The notes under the pieces were generated by a model that worked only from the letters and a program-made list of their open reading frames with translations, was not told the DNA's origin and did no database searches. The position numbers and the translations under genes were made by a program. Below, piece by piece: positions 24,701-34,341 of a DNA stretch of 64,000 nucleotides. Source of the DNA: Pedobacter ureilyticus (GTDB lineage: Bacteria; Bacteroidota; Bacteroidia; Sphingobacteriales; Sphingobacteriaceae); NCBI RefSeq assembly GCF_005925345.1, contig NZ_SSHJ01000001.1:434001-498000 (forward strand), in the 5' to 3' direction. Numbering within the stretch: position 1 is the stretch's first letter; each line of letters opens with the position of its first letter.

Positions 24701-25150
24701 CTACTTTATGGGAATTGTAAAGCTGAGTTCATCTGGTGGTAGACACTGGTTATCAGTACAAGCCATAAACTCCACCTTTCCGTTAACCACAGCAGACTTC
24801 CCCCTCAGCCGAACCCTTTGGGAAAACACTACACTCTTTTCAAAGTACATCACCTTCATCCCAAACACTTCCTCAAACTTTGAAATAGATTTAGGTTCCA
24901 CAATCTTCCCAACAAGCGAATAAGCCGAACCCTTATCAAAAGAGAAACTCGTCTTGGTCGGCCCCCCGTGCAATTGATAAGCCGAATAGATATGCCAAGG
25001 AACATCGATAGTCGCCTTCATGTACACCACTGCCTCAACAGCCGATATCTTCTTTGCCGCATAGCTCCATTTAACCGGCTTTTCGATCTGCGCTTTCAGT
25101 CCTACCGAAAAGGAAAGGAAAAAAGCCAATACTATTAATTTTTTCATCAC
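24701..25150 (-). CDS. Periplasmic DsbD N-terminal-domain protein (149 aa)
   Basis: Signal peptide (residues 1-20, ends LKAQ), then a single immunoglobulin-like DsbD-N domain: IDVPWHIYSAYQL, GGPTKTSFSF, FEEVFGMKVMYFEKSVVFSQ, and ending EFMACTDNQCLPPDELSFTI. The CTDNQC pair provides the redox cysteines expected in this domain. Stand-alone forms of this domain are common in Bacteroidetes. It could accept electrons from a DsbD-type protein to maintain thiols of periplasmic partners; the TlpA-like protein nearby is a candidate. Confidence 0.85.
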   Translation of the reverse strand: MMKKLIVLAFFLSFSVGLKAQIEKPVKWSYAAKKISAVEAVVYMKATIDVPWHIYSAYQLHGGPTKTSFSFDKGSAYSLVGKIVEPKSISKFEEVFGMKVMYFEKSVVFSQRVRLRGKSAVVNGKVEFMACTDNQCLPPDELSFTIPIK

Positions 25151-25645
25151 TTTAATTCTTTACTTTTTAATCCAAGTCTAATTTAAGCCCACAGGCTAAA
25201 ACCCCAAACATGGTATTCTATTCAACTTTGTTTGAGCACTAGCCCTGGGCATTTTTAAAAACGAGGGTTATCCTCCGACATCGCCACTTCGCTATGATTA
25301 ACTCATTAACCAGTTTACTATGAAATACAATTAAGAGCCGCAACATCTTCACACTTATTGCCATAGCAATGGCTCGTCTATACCATCCACATCTGGCCAG
25401 CTTCTAATGTTCAATTCCTTTATAAATTCTTCTGTTGGCATTTCCAAAATCAAGTCAAAGCGGTAAGCCATTTATCCCATATATTTATCCTGGCACTATT
25501 TCCCTCCAAGTAATTAATATACACACGCCGCCGATTCTCATAACTAAAATACACTACCAATATTGGTATTCTCCAAATTTCTACTTATAGCTACTACCCA
25601 AACTCATTTTTTCATAACCTAGATTTTATACGTCAGCCAAATTAA
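25151..25645. other. Intergenic region with a gene remnant
   Basis: Nearly 500 bases without a full gene. On the minus strand at 25355-25471 a 38-residue frame (starts MAYRFDLILEMPTEEF, ends LLWQ) looks protein-like but is short, and may be the remnant of a larger gene or a small protein. Otherwise no hairpin, box or repeat stands out apart from a GCCC/GGGC pair near 25190-25250. This marks the join of two cargo segments. Confidence 0.4.
25355..25471 (-). CDS. Possible 38-aa peptide or gene fragment
   Basis: ATG at 25471, stop at 25355-25357. Residue pattern EEFIKELNIRSWPDVDGIDE looks like part of a folded protein. No promoter box or terminator found. It is either a truncated gene left by rearrangement or a chance frame. 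Confidence 0.3.
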   Translation of the reverse strand: MAYRFDLILEMPTEEFIKELNIRSWPDVDGIDEPLLWQ

Positions 25646-27088
25646 TCACTTTGACACCACCAACAACGGTATTTTCCTAACCTCTTCTTTTAACTCCAAA
25701 CCAAATTTGGCCAACTCTTTAGCCAATGCTTGAGTATCTGTCAGGTTACAATCCAATTTGAAATTCACCAGTCCAACATAATTGGTTTCATCAATGAATG
25801 GTGGAGCCATTTGAAGAATATGATGCAAACTTCTTTTAAAAATCAGCATTCGGGTGTTTTTAAATGTGGCCCCGAGAAAAGCTGGGTCAATCTCTGATTT
25901 TTCGTAGTTTACTGGCGAAATTACTTGGGTGGAATCTACCAAACGTAAAACCAATACTTTGGTTTCACGACGGACCATATCCGAAGTAAACCCAGTCCAC
26001 TTCATTAAGTCCTGTTTCATAATATTTAAAGCAATTCGTTTTAAGTTCGTGCCGAGATAATTATCATTTTTCATTGCTAAATTCATATAAAAGTCAGGAA
26101 AAACAATTTCATAGCAATACATATTATCTTTGTTATTATTAAACTCTTGAACCGCCTTACTCCCAAGAGAGGCCGCAGAATAGCCATCTCCAGGCGTATT
26201 GTATAATTCATTCGGTCCAACTTCCCACCTAAATTTATTAATTGGGAAAGAATTCAAAAATTCCCCTGTGGACAGATTATCATAATTATAAGCGTGCATA
26301 AACAAAGCCTCTAAATAACTATTTGTAGAAATTATTCGACCTGCATGAAATGAAGTATAACCGCTTCGGATACCGTCTATTCTCCTAGTGATAATTGACT
26401 TGTATCTAATACCTCCGTCTGTAACACCTTTATTTACGTATAAAGGCTGAGCCAACCTTTCCAATATAAATGGTTCATCTAAATTGACATCAGCTTTCAA
26501 TCTTCTGTCTGTTTTAGGTACTAAATTAACTGGTTCACCATTGATAATCTTTCTAACATTTTCCTCGGTGGCTTGTTCTGAGTCTGTGATAGCTAATACC
26601 TTTCCTTCACCGTCAATCCAAACCACGTGCGAAATCGACTGATGGGGAAAATAGTTCGTTAAGGTTTGATCCTCTGTTACAGTCGGAAAAGAAAGATGCA
26701 ATTTTTGTTTTTCAACTCGCTGCTTATAAAAGTATTCAATATCTACAAACTTCTGATCCGTCACACCAATAATTTGAAGCTTATCTTTGAACTTATTCTG
26801 TAGTTCATTCAATTTTGGCATGGCGGAAACACAGGAACTACACCACGTAGCCCAAAAGTCTAAGATTACGATCTTACCTTTATAATCCGAAAGCCTAGCA
26901 TTCTCTTTCTCGCTGTTCGCAAGAGAACCAAAAGTGAAGTCTGGACATCGATCTCCCTTTTCCAAAGGTTTGATATGGTTTATTGTATCTACAAAAACAT
27001 TCGAAATAGATTCATTGCTAAATGCCATGCCTAATTTTGGCGCAAAACATAGCCACGCGAATAAAATCGCCGTCAATCGGATTTTCAT
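25646..27088 (-). CDS. TlpA-like thioredoxin fused to DUF3738-like C-terminus (480 aa)
   Basis: Signal peptide (residues 1-22), then a TlpA/AhpC-type thioredoxin domain with the redox pair in TWCSSC (Cys83, Cys86) and 'GKIVILDFWA' before it. Residues about 200-480 form a second domain that ends LTDTQALAKELAKFGLELKE, resembling the C-terminus of the DUF3738 (TIGR03435) family. Predicted periplasmic oxidoreductase. It is 21 bases downstream of the susD gene and co-directional with susC/susD, so it probably acts with the uptake locus, as in other SusCD-TlpA clusters. Confidence 0.8.
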   Translation of the reverse strand: MKIRLTAILFAWLCFAPKLGMAFSNESISNVFVDTINHIKPLEKGDRCPDFTFGSLANSEKENARLSDYKGKIVILDFWATWCSSCVSAMPKLNELQNKFKDKLQIIGVTDQKFVDIEYFYKQRVEKQKLHLSFPTVTEDQTLTNYFPHQSISHVVWIDGEGKVLAITDSEQATEENVRKIINGEPVNLVPKTDRRLKADVNLDEPFILERLAQPLYVNKGVTDGGIRYKSIITRRIDGIRSGYTSFHAGRIISTNSYLEALFMHAYNYDNLSTGEFLNSFPINKFRWEVGPNELYNTPGDGYSAASLGSKAVQEFNNNKDNMYCYEIVFPDFYMNLAMKNDNYLGTNLKRIALNIMKQDLMKWTGFTSDMVRRETKVLVLRLVDSTQVISPVNYEKSEIDPAFLGATFKNTRMLIFKRSLHHILQMAPPFIDETNYVGLVNFKLDCNLTDTQALAKELAKFGLELKEEVRKIPLLVVSK

Positions 27089-27109
27089 ATAAAAAATTTT
27101 TGGTTGATA

Positions 27110-28438
27110 TTAATATTTAATTGTTGTTACATATTTAGGTATTGGAAAAACATAACGTGGATCGTTAGGAGGCAAGGTATAGGTTTGTGCATTTAGCTCT
27201 CTAGTTAGAGTCACAGCAAATCTTGGGTCTTTATTCAGTCTTCTCAAATCGGTCCATCTGAGTCCCCTGAATAATAGTTCCTTTCTTCTTTCCAGAAATA
27301 TTCTCATAAGTAAACCATCCTGGTTGTTTATCTCAACAGGAATAAAAAAACCCGTTTTATAGCGCATTTTTAATAATTTATTTAAAGTTTCCAGTGCCAT
27401 TGGAACATTATTTAATCGTGCGTGACATTCGGCTTCAATTAAATAGATTTCATCGATAGCGAGCCCGGCAAAAAAGGAAAAGTCCAAACCGTTGTAGTTA
27501 CCTTTAAACGCGATACTTTGATCGCTATTTTTCAAAAAGAAAATGTCTTTCCTTAAGTCGCCATTCTCGTACAAGTCATACAAACCAAGTTGCACTTTCA
27601 GCACGTTTCGGAAAAGCAACTGATCGGCTAACATGGATCCCTGAAATATGACTTCTTCGTTTAATTGAGGAATTGGATAAGATGAATTAGCATTGATTAA
27701 ATTATAATCCAGTAATTCTGCTTTTACTTTAAGACATAATCCAGCATATTTCAGTGCATTCTTGTAATCATCCATGGCCAAATAAACTCTGGCTAAAAGG
27801 CCTAATGCTGCAGCTCTACTCGGACGGGTTTTATATACGCTATTGTCGGTAAGTAAATCAGTTGCCGTGATAAGATCTGACACAATAAAATTATAGACCT
27901 CACTAACGGTGCTAAGAGGATAAGATAAATTGATATCAGCAGAAGTACGAAGTGGAATAGCGGGCTTACCTACATTGACAGCATCATACACAGGTGCGAA
28001 CTCCTCCACTAACATGTAATAGCAAAGTGCCCGATGGAATAGTGCTTGACCTTTTACATAGTTATATTCAATATTTTGCTCTTTGGGCAAAATACCTTTA
28101 AGTCCCTCTAGAACTACATTGGTACGCAAAATTTTCTTATAGGATGAGTTCCAATCACTAATGAATGCATCGTCTAGGTTAGCAATATTCCAAACATATA
28201 TTTTTGAAGTAAGCAAAATACTGTTCGATTGATAATCAGCAAAGTTCACGTAAAAATCTCCGGCGGCAATTTCTCCAAAACAGTTATAGTTGTAATTGAA
28301 TCCACCATCGGTATCATCTAATATACCTTGAAAATCTTGCAGTGTAGAAGGTATCACTCGCGATAAGTCGGGTTTCACATCCAATTTACCGCAGGAAATA
28401 AATAGTCCTAATCCTATCAAATAAATAATTCTTTTCAT
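27110..28438 (-). CDS. SusD/RagB-family outer-membrane lipoprotein (442 aa)
   Basis: Start chosen at 28438 (MKRIIYLIG), after which a hydrophobic helix ends at the lipobox LFISCGK; the longer frame adds 13 non-signal residues. SusD-type helical fold: ALFHRALCYYMLVEEFAPVY, TPR-like helices, and the C-terminal ERRKELLFRGLRWTDLRRLN block that marks this family. It would bind a ligand on the cell surface and cap the partner SusC pore. It starts 10 bases after susC, so they form one transcript. Confidence 0.9.
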   Translation of the reverse strand: MKRIIYLIGLGLFISCGKLDVKPDLSRVIPSTLQDFQGILDDTDGGFNYNYNCFGEIAAGDFYVNFADYQSNSILLTSKIYVWNIANLDDAFISDWNSSYKKILRTNVVLEGLKGILPKEQNIEYNYVKGQALFHRALCYYMLVEEFAPVYDAVNVGKPAIPLRTSADINLSYPLSTVSEVYNFIVSDLITATDLLTDNSVYKTRPSRAAALGLLARVYLAMDDYKNALKYAGLCLKVKAELLDYNLINANSSYPIPQLNEEVIFQGSMLADQLLFRNVLKVQLGLYDLYENGDLRKDIFFLKNSDQSIAFKGNYNGLDFSFFAGLAIDEIYLIEAECHARLNNVPMALETLNKLLKMRYKTGFFIPVEINNQDGLLMRIFLERRKELLFRGLRWTDLRRLNKDPRFAVTLTRELNAQTYTLPPNDPRYVFPIPKYVTTIKY

Positions 28439-28448
28439 ATGAATATTT

Positions 28449-31400
28449 TTAAAAACCACAATTAACGCCCAGGGCATATGTAGTAGGGTTTACAAAACGA
28501 TTTGTTATAAAATCAGGATCAATATTAGTTTTCGTACTCTTCCAAAGTATTCCGATATTATTTGCATAAGCATAAAGGTTTAGATATCTGACCCTACTTT
28601 GCTTATTCAATCGTACATCGTATCCTATACGCAAATCCTGCAACCGGATGTGGTCACCTTTCTCGACTAATACCTCTGAACCTCTGTAAAAACCATTCCT
28701 ATTGGTGTTTAATGGATAGGTAAATGAAGGAACATTAGTCATTAGCTCATCACCTTTAACTTGCCATCTTTTATCATAATCCGGATGGCCCAACCAAGCT
28801 CCTGCCAACGAGGTATAGTCTATAGATGATCTCCTAAAATAATAATCAAATTTATACGTAACATTTACTGAGACTGATACACCCTTATATGTTAAGGAAT
28901 TTCTAAAGCCTCCAAAATGTGTAGGTCGGGCAGTTCCATGATATGCCAGTTGCGAAAAATCAGTAGAGGCTAATAACGCACTATAATCTTTGTTCGTTCC
29001 GTCGGCCGTTCGTATCAATGGATCACCATTATCTGGATCTAATCCACCCCAAGGATAACTGTATATTCCGTAAATCGGTTGGCCGACAATAGGTGTAAAG
29101 GTTGCTGTTGCTCCTAATTCGCCTCCCGCTGTTTGCATATAACCATTAAGACTGGCTGTTCTTTTGTATTGAATCACTTGATCTGTTGTAATACTAAATA
29201 ATAAATTACCGCTCCATCGCAAAGATTTACCAACTCTAAAAGTTAAATCTCCATCAAATCCACTTCCCGTAATATTGGCTACATTGCCTTTAAATTGAGA
29301 CATCCCGGTGGTGGGATCTAAGTCTGAATATCCAAGCATATCTTCGCCTTTTCTTTTGTAGTATTCAAAACTCCCGAATACTTGCCCATTAAGCACTGAG
29401 AAATCCATTCCTAAATTCAACATGGCGATGCGTTCCCAACGCAGTTCAGGATTTGGCGCCGTCTGTAGACTAACAAAGGGAAGTCCGGTTAGCAAAGCTC
29501 CTGTAGAAAAACTACCTGTTGCATAGGCAGATACTGTCCTATCGATGTTTCCGTTATAGCCGAACGTGGTTCGGAATTTTAGCATATCTATCCATTTTTT
29601 TTGCAAAAAACTCTCTTTACTTGCCATCCAAGAACCTCCAACTGACCACAGAGGAACTGATTTTTGGTTGGTATTGACCCCGAATAAATTACTCTGATCT
29701 ATTCTAGCACTACTTGACACAGTATATTTATCTTTGAACGTATAGGCTGTATTGCCGAAATAAGAGAAATAAATATCTGATAGTTTATTGTATCTGTCTA
29801 CATAAGTGATTCTGCTAGAAGCTGCTAGGTTTCCATATTTCGGATAATTCATTTCGTAATTTACGGGTGTTGAAGTCCCAACATGGTCTTTAAAACCATA
29901 CAAACGCCATGCATTAACATCTGTAACTACTTCTTTTCCATCAATACCTACAATTGCCGTTACTTCATGGTCACTTCCAAATTTCCGATCTAAATTCAGT
30001 TGTGCCCGAATTGAGTGACTAGTCATTTCCCGATTGTCCTGATCTAGTATGCCACCGCGAGGTACTCCATAAGTGAATGTACCCCCTCCAACTTGTGTAT
30101 TTAGGTTGATCAGGTTACGGGTAAAATAGCTCTGTTCGCTCTGCAAATTGTAATTACTTGCATTTTGATTTTCCAATTGATATCGTACTTCCGCACTTAA
30201 TCCTGGAATGAAGGTGTACTTTAAACTCGCATTTAACCTGGTGTGTGTGCTCTTACCTGTGTTATCTGCTAAACTCAATTCATCCAATGGCCTATATTGC
30301 CAATCCAGTAAGTTGCTTCCAGAAAGACTTTGGATATAATTTAACCGATAGTCTTTTGGCAAGGGTAAACTATTTCCATTCTCGTCCGCAATAAGGGCAT
30401 AAGGAAAAAATGTATTGCGAGAATTTCCAGGATTGATATTGCCAGGGTTGTTGTTCTGCGTATTAGCAATAATGTGCATAATACCCACCGTAGCTTCCAA
30501 ATACTTGATAGGTCTAAAGGTAGTATTGCTGTTCAAGCTCATCCGGCTATAACTATTCCCCACGTTTACAGAAGGCACATCATCATATCCGGCCGAAAAA
30601 TAATAGCTTACCTTGTCCGATCCCCCGCTTAAGTTCAATGAGTATTGCTGAGCAGCTGTGCTCTGGTAAAAATATTTCGATAATCCATCCCTGAAGTCAT
30701 AATTGCGATAGACATCCATTTGCTCTTTCGCCTGAGTTTCATTTATGTTACCATTTCTTTGACTGAGTAAGATTTCTACAATAGGCGACAGTGTCGGTTT
30801 ACGTACGTTGGTGATGTTGGAATTGTAATAGCCCTTGCTGAACAAAAACTGTTCTGCATCAATAAAACTAGAACTATGCAAAAAATTCTGATCATAGTAA
30901 ATATCCGGCTTTTCGGTTAAGGTTACATTGGAATTGAAATTAATATTCAGCGGACTGCTCAGCTTGCCTTTCTTAGTTGTAATTACAATCACCCCATTTC
31001 CAGACTTTGCACCCCATATGGAAGCTGCCGCCGCATCTTTCAAAACAGTGACATCCTCTACATCATTCGGATTAATGTTGGATAAATCCCCGTCAAAAGG
31101 AAAGTTATCTATAACAATTAATGGTTTGGTATTGGCAAAAATGGTACTTAAACCACGGATATTAAATGCAGATCCGTTTGGATTCGAAGGCCCTAAGTTA
31201 ACATTCGCGTTAAACATTAACCCGCTGGTTACACCTTCTAACCTTTCAATCAATGTTGACCCCACACGACGGTTCAGCAGCTCATTGTCAACCTTGGTAA
31301 ACGAACCCGTCGCCCGTTCCTTGTTCAACGTCTGAAAACCGGTATTCACCATCACATTTACCTCCTCCAGGTCGCCCGAGGCAATCGCCATCCCAATGTT

Positions 31401-32069
31401 CCCCATTTCCTTCTGCGCCTTCAGCTCTAGTGTCTGGTAACCCAAATAAGAAATCACCAGCACTGCATCCTCCGGCACCCCAGACAATACAAACTCGCCT
31501 TTTTCATTCGACCTGGTTACCCTTTCCGTCCCTTTGACCCTAATCGTAGCCCCAGGCAAACCAACACCCTTTTCATCCCTGATCACGCCTTGCACCTCGA
31601 TATCCTGCACCATGTTTAAAAGCAAAGACTTCGCCTTATCCAGCAAACTCTTCTGTTTGGCTTTAATCACTACCGTCTTCTCCGCAATCGTGTAGGTAAG
31701 TTCCTGCCCCTCCATACAAGCCTTCAAAGCCTCTTCCAAAGACACATTCTTCAAGCTCAGCGTCACCGGCCGCGCTTCTTTTAAATTCTGATCGTTATAA
31801 AAAAAATGATAGCCCGATTGTTTTTTCAGACTCTTGATCACGCTCAGCAAAGGAGTCTTCTGCTCATTGAGCGAAACCTGCGCTCTAGTCAGCGCACTCA
31901 CCTGCATCAGCATGGCCGTTAAAAAAAATACAATCAGGTTCACTCTCATCATTACCCTTTTAAAGGCAGCAGAACGCATACCCGGCATACCCGGGCAATC
32001 CTTTCCAACCACCGGCCAGCCCGTCCCATAAAAGACAGACTTTGACCTCATTCGGTCATTAAAATTCAT
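28449..32069 (-). CDS. SusC/RagA TonB-dependent receptor with STN domain (1206 aa)
   Basis: Signal region near residues 40-65 (RVNLIVFFLTAMLMQVSALT), an STN domain (about residues 65-130, SVIKSLKKQSGYHFFYNDQN), a carboxypeptidase-like repeat domain (VQGVIRDEKGVGLPGATIRV), a TonB plug (near residue 250, ending NPNDVEDVTVLKDAAAASIW) and a long beta-barrel. The STN domain links this receptor to FecR/FecI signalling, and both are encoded just upstream. The substrate is unknown; it could be a glycan or a peptide. The first 40 residues are uncertain. Confidence 0.95.
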   Translation of the reverse strand: MNFNDRMRSKSVFYGTGWPVVGKDCPGMPGMRSAAFKRVMMRVNLIVFFLTAMLMQVSALTRAQVSLNEQKTPLLSVIKSLKKQSGYHFFYNDQNLKEARPVTLSLKNVSLEEALKACMEGQELTYTIAEKTVVIKAKQKSLLDKAKSLLLNMVQDIEVQGVIRDEKGVGLPGATIRVKGTERVTRSNEKGEFVLSGVPEDAVLVISYLGYQTLELKAQKEMGNIGMAIASGDLEEVNVMVNTGFQTLNKERATGSFTKVDNELLNRRVGSTLIERLEGVTSGLMFNANVNLGPSNPNGSAFNIRGLSTIFANTKPLIVIDNFPFDGDLSNINPNDVEDVTVLKDAAAASIWGAKSGNGVIVITTKKGKLSSPLNINFNSNVTLTEKPDIYYDQNFLHSSSFIDAEQFLFSKGYYNSNITNVRKPTLSPIVEILLSQRNGNINETQAKEQMDVYRNYDFRDGLSKYFYQSTAAQQYSLNLSGGSDKVSYYFSAGYDDVPSVNVGNSYSRMSLNSNTTFRPIKYLEATVGIMHIIANTQNNNPGNINPGNSRNTFFPYALIADENGNSLPLPKDYRLNYIQSLSGSNLLDWQYRPLDELSLADNTGKSTHTRLNASLKYTFIPGLSAEVRYQLENQNASNYNLQSEQSYFTRNLINLNTQVGGGTFTYGVPRGGILDQDNREMTSHSIRAQLNLDRKFGSDHEVTAIVGIDGKEVVTDVNAWRLYGFKDHVGTSTPVNYEMNYPKYGNLAASSRITYVDRYNKLSDIYFSYFGNTAYTFKDKYTVSSSARIDQSNLFGVNTNQKSVPLWSVGGSWMASKESFLQKKWIDMLKFRTTFGYNGNIDRTVSAYATGSFSTGALLTGLPFVSLQTAPNPELRWERIAMLNLGMDFSVLNGQVFGSFEYYKRKGEDMLGYSDLDPTTGMSQFKGNVANITGSGFDGDLTFRVGKSLRWSGNLLFSITTDQVIQYKRTASLNGYMQTAGGELGATATFTPIVGQPIYGIYSYPWGGLDPDNGDPLIRTADGTNKDYSALLASTDFSQLAYHGTARPTHFGGFRNSLTYKGVSVSVNVTYKFDYYFRRSSIDYTSLAGAWLGHPDYDKRWQVKGDELMTNVPSFTYPLNTNRNGFYRGSEVLVEKGDHIRLQDLRIGYDVRLNKQSRVRYLNLYAYANNIGILWKSTKTNIDPDFITNRFVNPTTYALGVNCGF

Positions 32070-32196
32070 TACATTTGTTCGGTTTAGTTATTGTTCAGTT
32101 GATTCGCAAAAATTATTCAGGGCAGACCTAGACTTCGCCGGGGGTATCGCAAGTACTCCCGGTTCGTTTTTAAAGGATCCGCCGTATTTTAACCCC

Positions 32197-33399
32197 TTAT
32201 TTACGCACGATGATCCTCCTTCCTTCAACTTTGAAACGCACCAAATCGGTCATCTCGATTTTACTTAAAACCTGCGACACCGTCTCAAAACGGCTCATCG
32301 AACCGCTAAATGTCTTGTCCGCCAGATTATCTTCATACACCACCTCTACATCATACCAGCGCGAAAGCTTGCGCATGATGCTACCAATAGTTTCCTGTTC
32401 AAAAATAAACTCCCCGTTTTTCCAGGCCGCAGCCTCCTTCACATCCACTTCCGACACCTTCAATGCACCTCCCGTTAATACTGCCTGCTCACCTGGCACC
32501 ATGACCTTACCTTCAGCTTTACCTTCAATACTCACCTTCACACTGCCTTCCAGCAAGGTTGTTTTGACTGAAAACTCGTCTCCGTAGGCACTGATGTTGA
32601 AATGCGTACCCAATACCCGTACCTGCTGACCTGCTGAGCGTACCACAAAAGGCCGTAATTTATCCTTAGCCACTTCAAAATAACCCTCACCCTGTAAACG
32701 GACGGTTCTTTCCTTCGCATTTTTAAAGTTCAGCGGATATTCCAATTTGGAAGCCGCATTCAGCCAGACCCGAGTCCCGTCCGGTAATTTCACCTGATAC
32801 TGCCCGCCACGTGGCGTTTCCACTGTATTGCTGAGCATCACATCTTCTGCCGCTCCGTCGTCATTCTTTACCTCATAGACCAACTGACCGTCCGCCGTTT
32901 TGCTCAACACCAAACCACCCTGGGTTGCCAGTTGTCCGTTACCAGCACCTGTCAGTTCAATCCGTCTACCATCCGCCAAGGTCAGAAAAGCCTTGTTGCT
33001 TCCCGGAGCGACATCCTGCACCGCAGCCAGTTCCGTACCAGGTTTTACAAGATCCCGTTTTGTATAGAAAAACACACCAGCCCCCAAGATCAACAGAAGA
33101 GAAGCCGCTGCCGCTATCCTTGTCCAAAGTTTTCTCGTGCGCAATTGTTGCTGCGGAGCGGAGACCACCCCGGCATAAATTTCTTCTGAACGCTTCGCTT
33201 GTAGATGCTGTTCCTGACCGGGGGAAATGTCCTTCCAGGTATTGCCCATAAGTTCTAGGACAAAAGCCTTTCCGCTCGCGTCTTCCAGTACTTCGGCCCA
33301 TTCGATCTGCTCGTCGTCGGTCAGCGCATTTTCCAAGTAGCGCCCGTGTAAGTATATGATCCTGTCTGTATCCATTTTGTTCGTTTCCAATACGGGCAA
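32197..33399 (-). CDS. FecR-family anti-sigma factor (400 aa)
   Basis: A cytoplasmic N-terminal part, a single membrane helix (about residues 90-112, RIAAAASLLLILGAGVFFYT), then a periplasmic FecR domain (TVETPRGGQYQVKLPDGTRV, LNAASKLEYPLNF, then FEVAKDKLRPFVV). The C-terminal DUF4974-like region ends EMTDLVRFKVEGRRIIVRK. It should hold the ECF sigma factor inactive until the SusC receptor signals. Located between the sigma gene and susC in the same direction, with 63 bases to the sigma gene. Confidence 0.9.
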   Translation of the reverse strand: MPVLETNKMDTDRIIYLHGRYLENALTDDEQIEWAEVLEDASGKAFVLELMGNTWKDISPGQEQHLQAKRSEEIYAGVVSAPQQQLRTRKLWTRIAAAASLLLILGAGVFFYTKRDLVKPGTELAAVQDVAPGSNKAFLTLADGRRIELTGAGNGQLATQGGLVLSKTADGQLVYEVKNDDGAAEDVMLSNTVETPRGGQYQVKLPDGTRVWLNAASKLEYPLNFKNAKERTVRLQGEGYFEVAKDKLRPFVVRSAGQQVRVLGTHFNISAYGDEFSVKTTLLEGSVKVSIEGKAEGKVMVPGEQAVLTGGALKVSEVDVKEAAAWKNGEFIFEQETIGSIMRKLSRWYDVEVVYEDNLADKTFSGSMSRFETVSQVLSKIEMTDLVRFKVEGRRIIVRK

Positions 33400-33462
33400 T
33401 ACCCGTCCTTTCTATATAGACTGATGGGAATACAAATCGGGGCAATAGGGTATAAACTTTTT

Positions 33463-34062
33463 TTATCCGAGCAATTTGAAGATGATCAACAAGGCGGACA
33501 CATCAGTATGCTCGCGGAGGTAATTGCGTAGGAAACGGAGCGCCAATTTCATGTGGCGCTGAACGGTATGCTGGGAAAGTTCCAGTTGATTGGCCGCCTG
33601 TTCATATTTCAGGCCTTGCTGGTGGCAGAGCTGATAAACTTTTTTCTGCTGGGGTGGCAACAGGTCTATGGCATCCAGCAGCAATTTCCGGGTGTCGTTT
33701 AGTAGAATCAGTTCCTCGGTATCGTTGTGGCTTTCCTCCCAGTCGATGCTGCGTATTAGGTCGACTTTGATCTCCATCTGCCTGCGGTACATGATGTCCA
33801 TGGAGCGGTTGCGGGTAATGGTGAGCAGGTAGTTTTCCAGGTGCTTGATCTCGGTGATACGGGTGCCCATCTGCCAGAGTTTCATGAAGACTTCCTGTAC
33901 GATTTCCTCAGCCTGGTTTTCGGATTTGATGTATTTCAAGGCGAAGGTGTAGATCTTGCGGTGGTAACTGTTGTAGAGTGTGCGGAAGGCACGCTGATCC
34001 CCCTGAGCAATTTCTTGCAGCAGTGCCTGATGGCCAATGGGTATCTTACGTACTTTTTCCAT
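33463..34062 (-). CDS. FecI-type ECF sigma factor (199 aa)
   Basis: Region 2 (YHRKIYTFALKYIKSENQAE, EEIVQEVFMKLWQ) and region 4 (LPPQQKKVYQLCHQQGLKYE, NQLELSQHTVQRHMKLAL) are intact; the 199-residue length is normal. It would direct transcription of the susC/susD/TlpA locus and be held by the adjacent FecR. It is the first gene of the run and has about 280 bases free upstream, so its promoter should lie there. Confidence 0.9.
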   Translation of the reverse strand: MEKVRKIPIGHQALLQEIAQGDQRAFRTLYNSYHRKIYTFALKYIKSENQAEEIVQEVFMKLWQMGTRITEIKHLENYLLTITRNRSMDIMYRRQMEIKVDLIRSIDWEESHNDTEELILLNDTRKLLLDAIDLLPPQQKKVYQLCHQQGLKYEQAANQLELSQHTVQRHMKLALRFLRNYLREHTDVSALLIIFKLLG

Positions 34063-34341
34063 TCCTAGGTCAGATTGAGGTTTAGTTACCGGAAGATGAT
34101 CAAGTAAATTTAATCATTTTTAAGGGCAATTATAGCGATTTATTTTGAATAATTGTGAACATCGGCTGTGTGCAAAATCACTGTAGCTTAAACATATAGA
34201 CAGCTAATCATTAAAAAGATAACATCATGATTCAAATCCAAATGTCTAAAGCGGATATTCACATTCCTAAATGGCACTTTCAAATAAGTAGATAAAATAA
34301 AAATGAAATGATCGATAGATTGGTGACAAATTTCTAAGACT

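Noticed and set aside
34226..34294. 22-codon frame just upstream of lanB
   Set aside because: Too short, with no Ser/Thr-rich tail, no Cys and no terminator. It is probably part of the lanB leader region.
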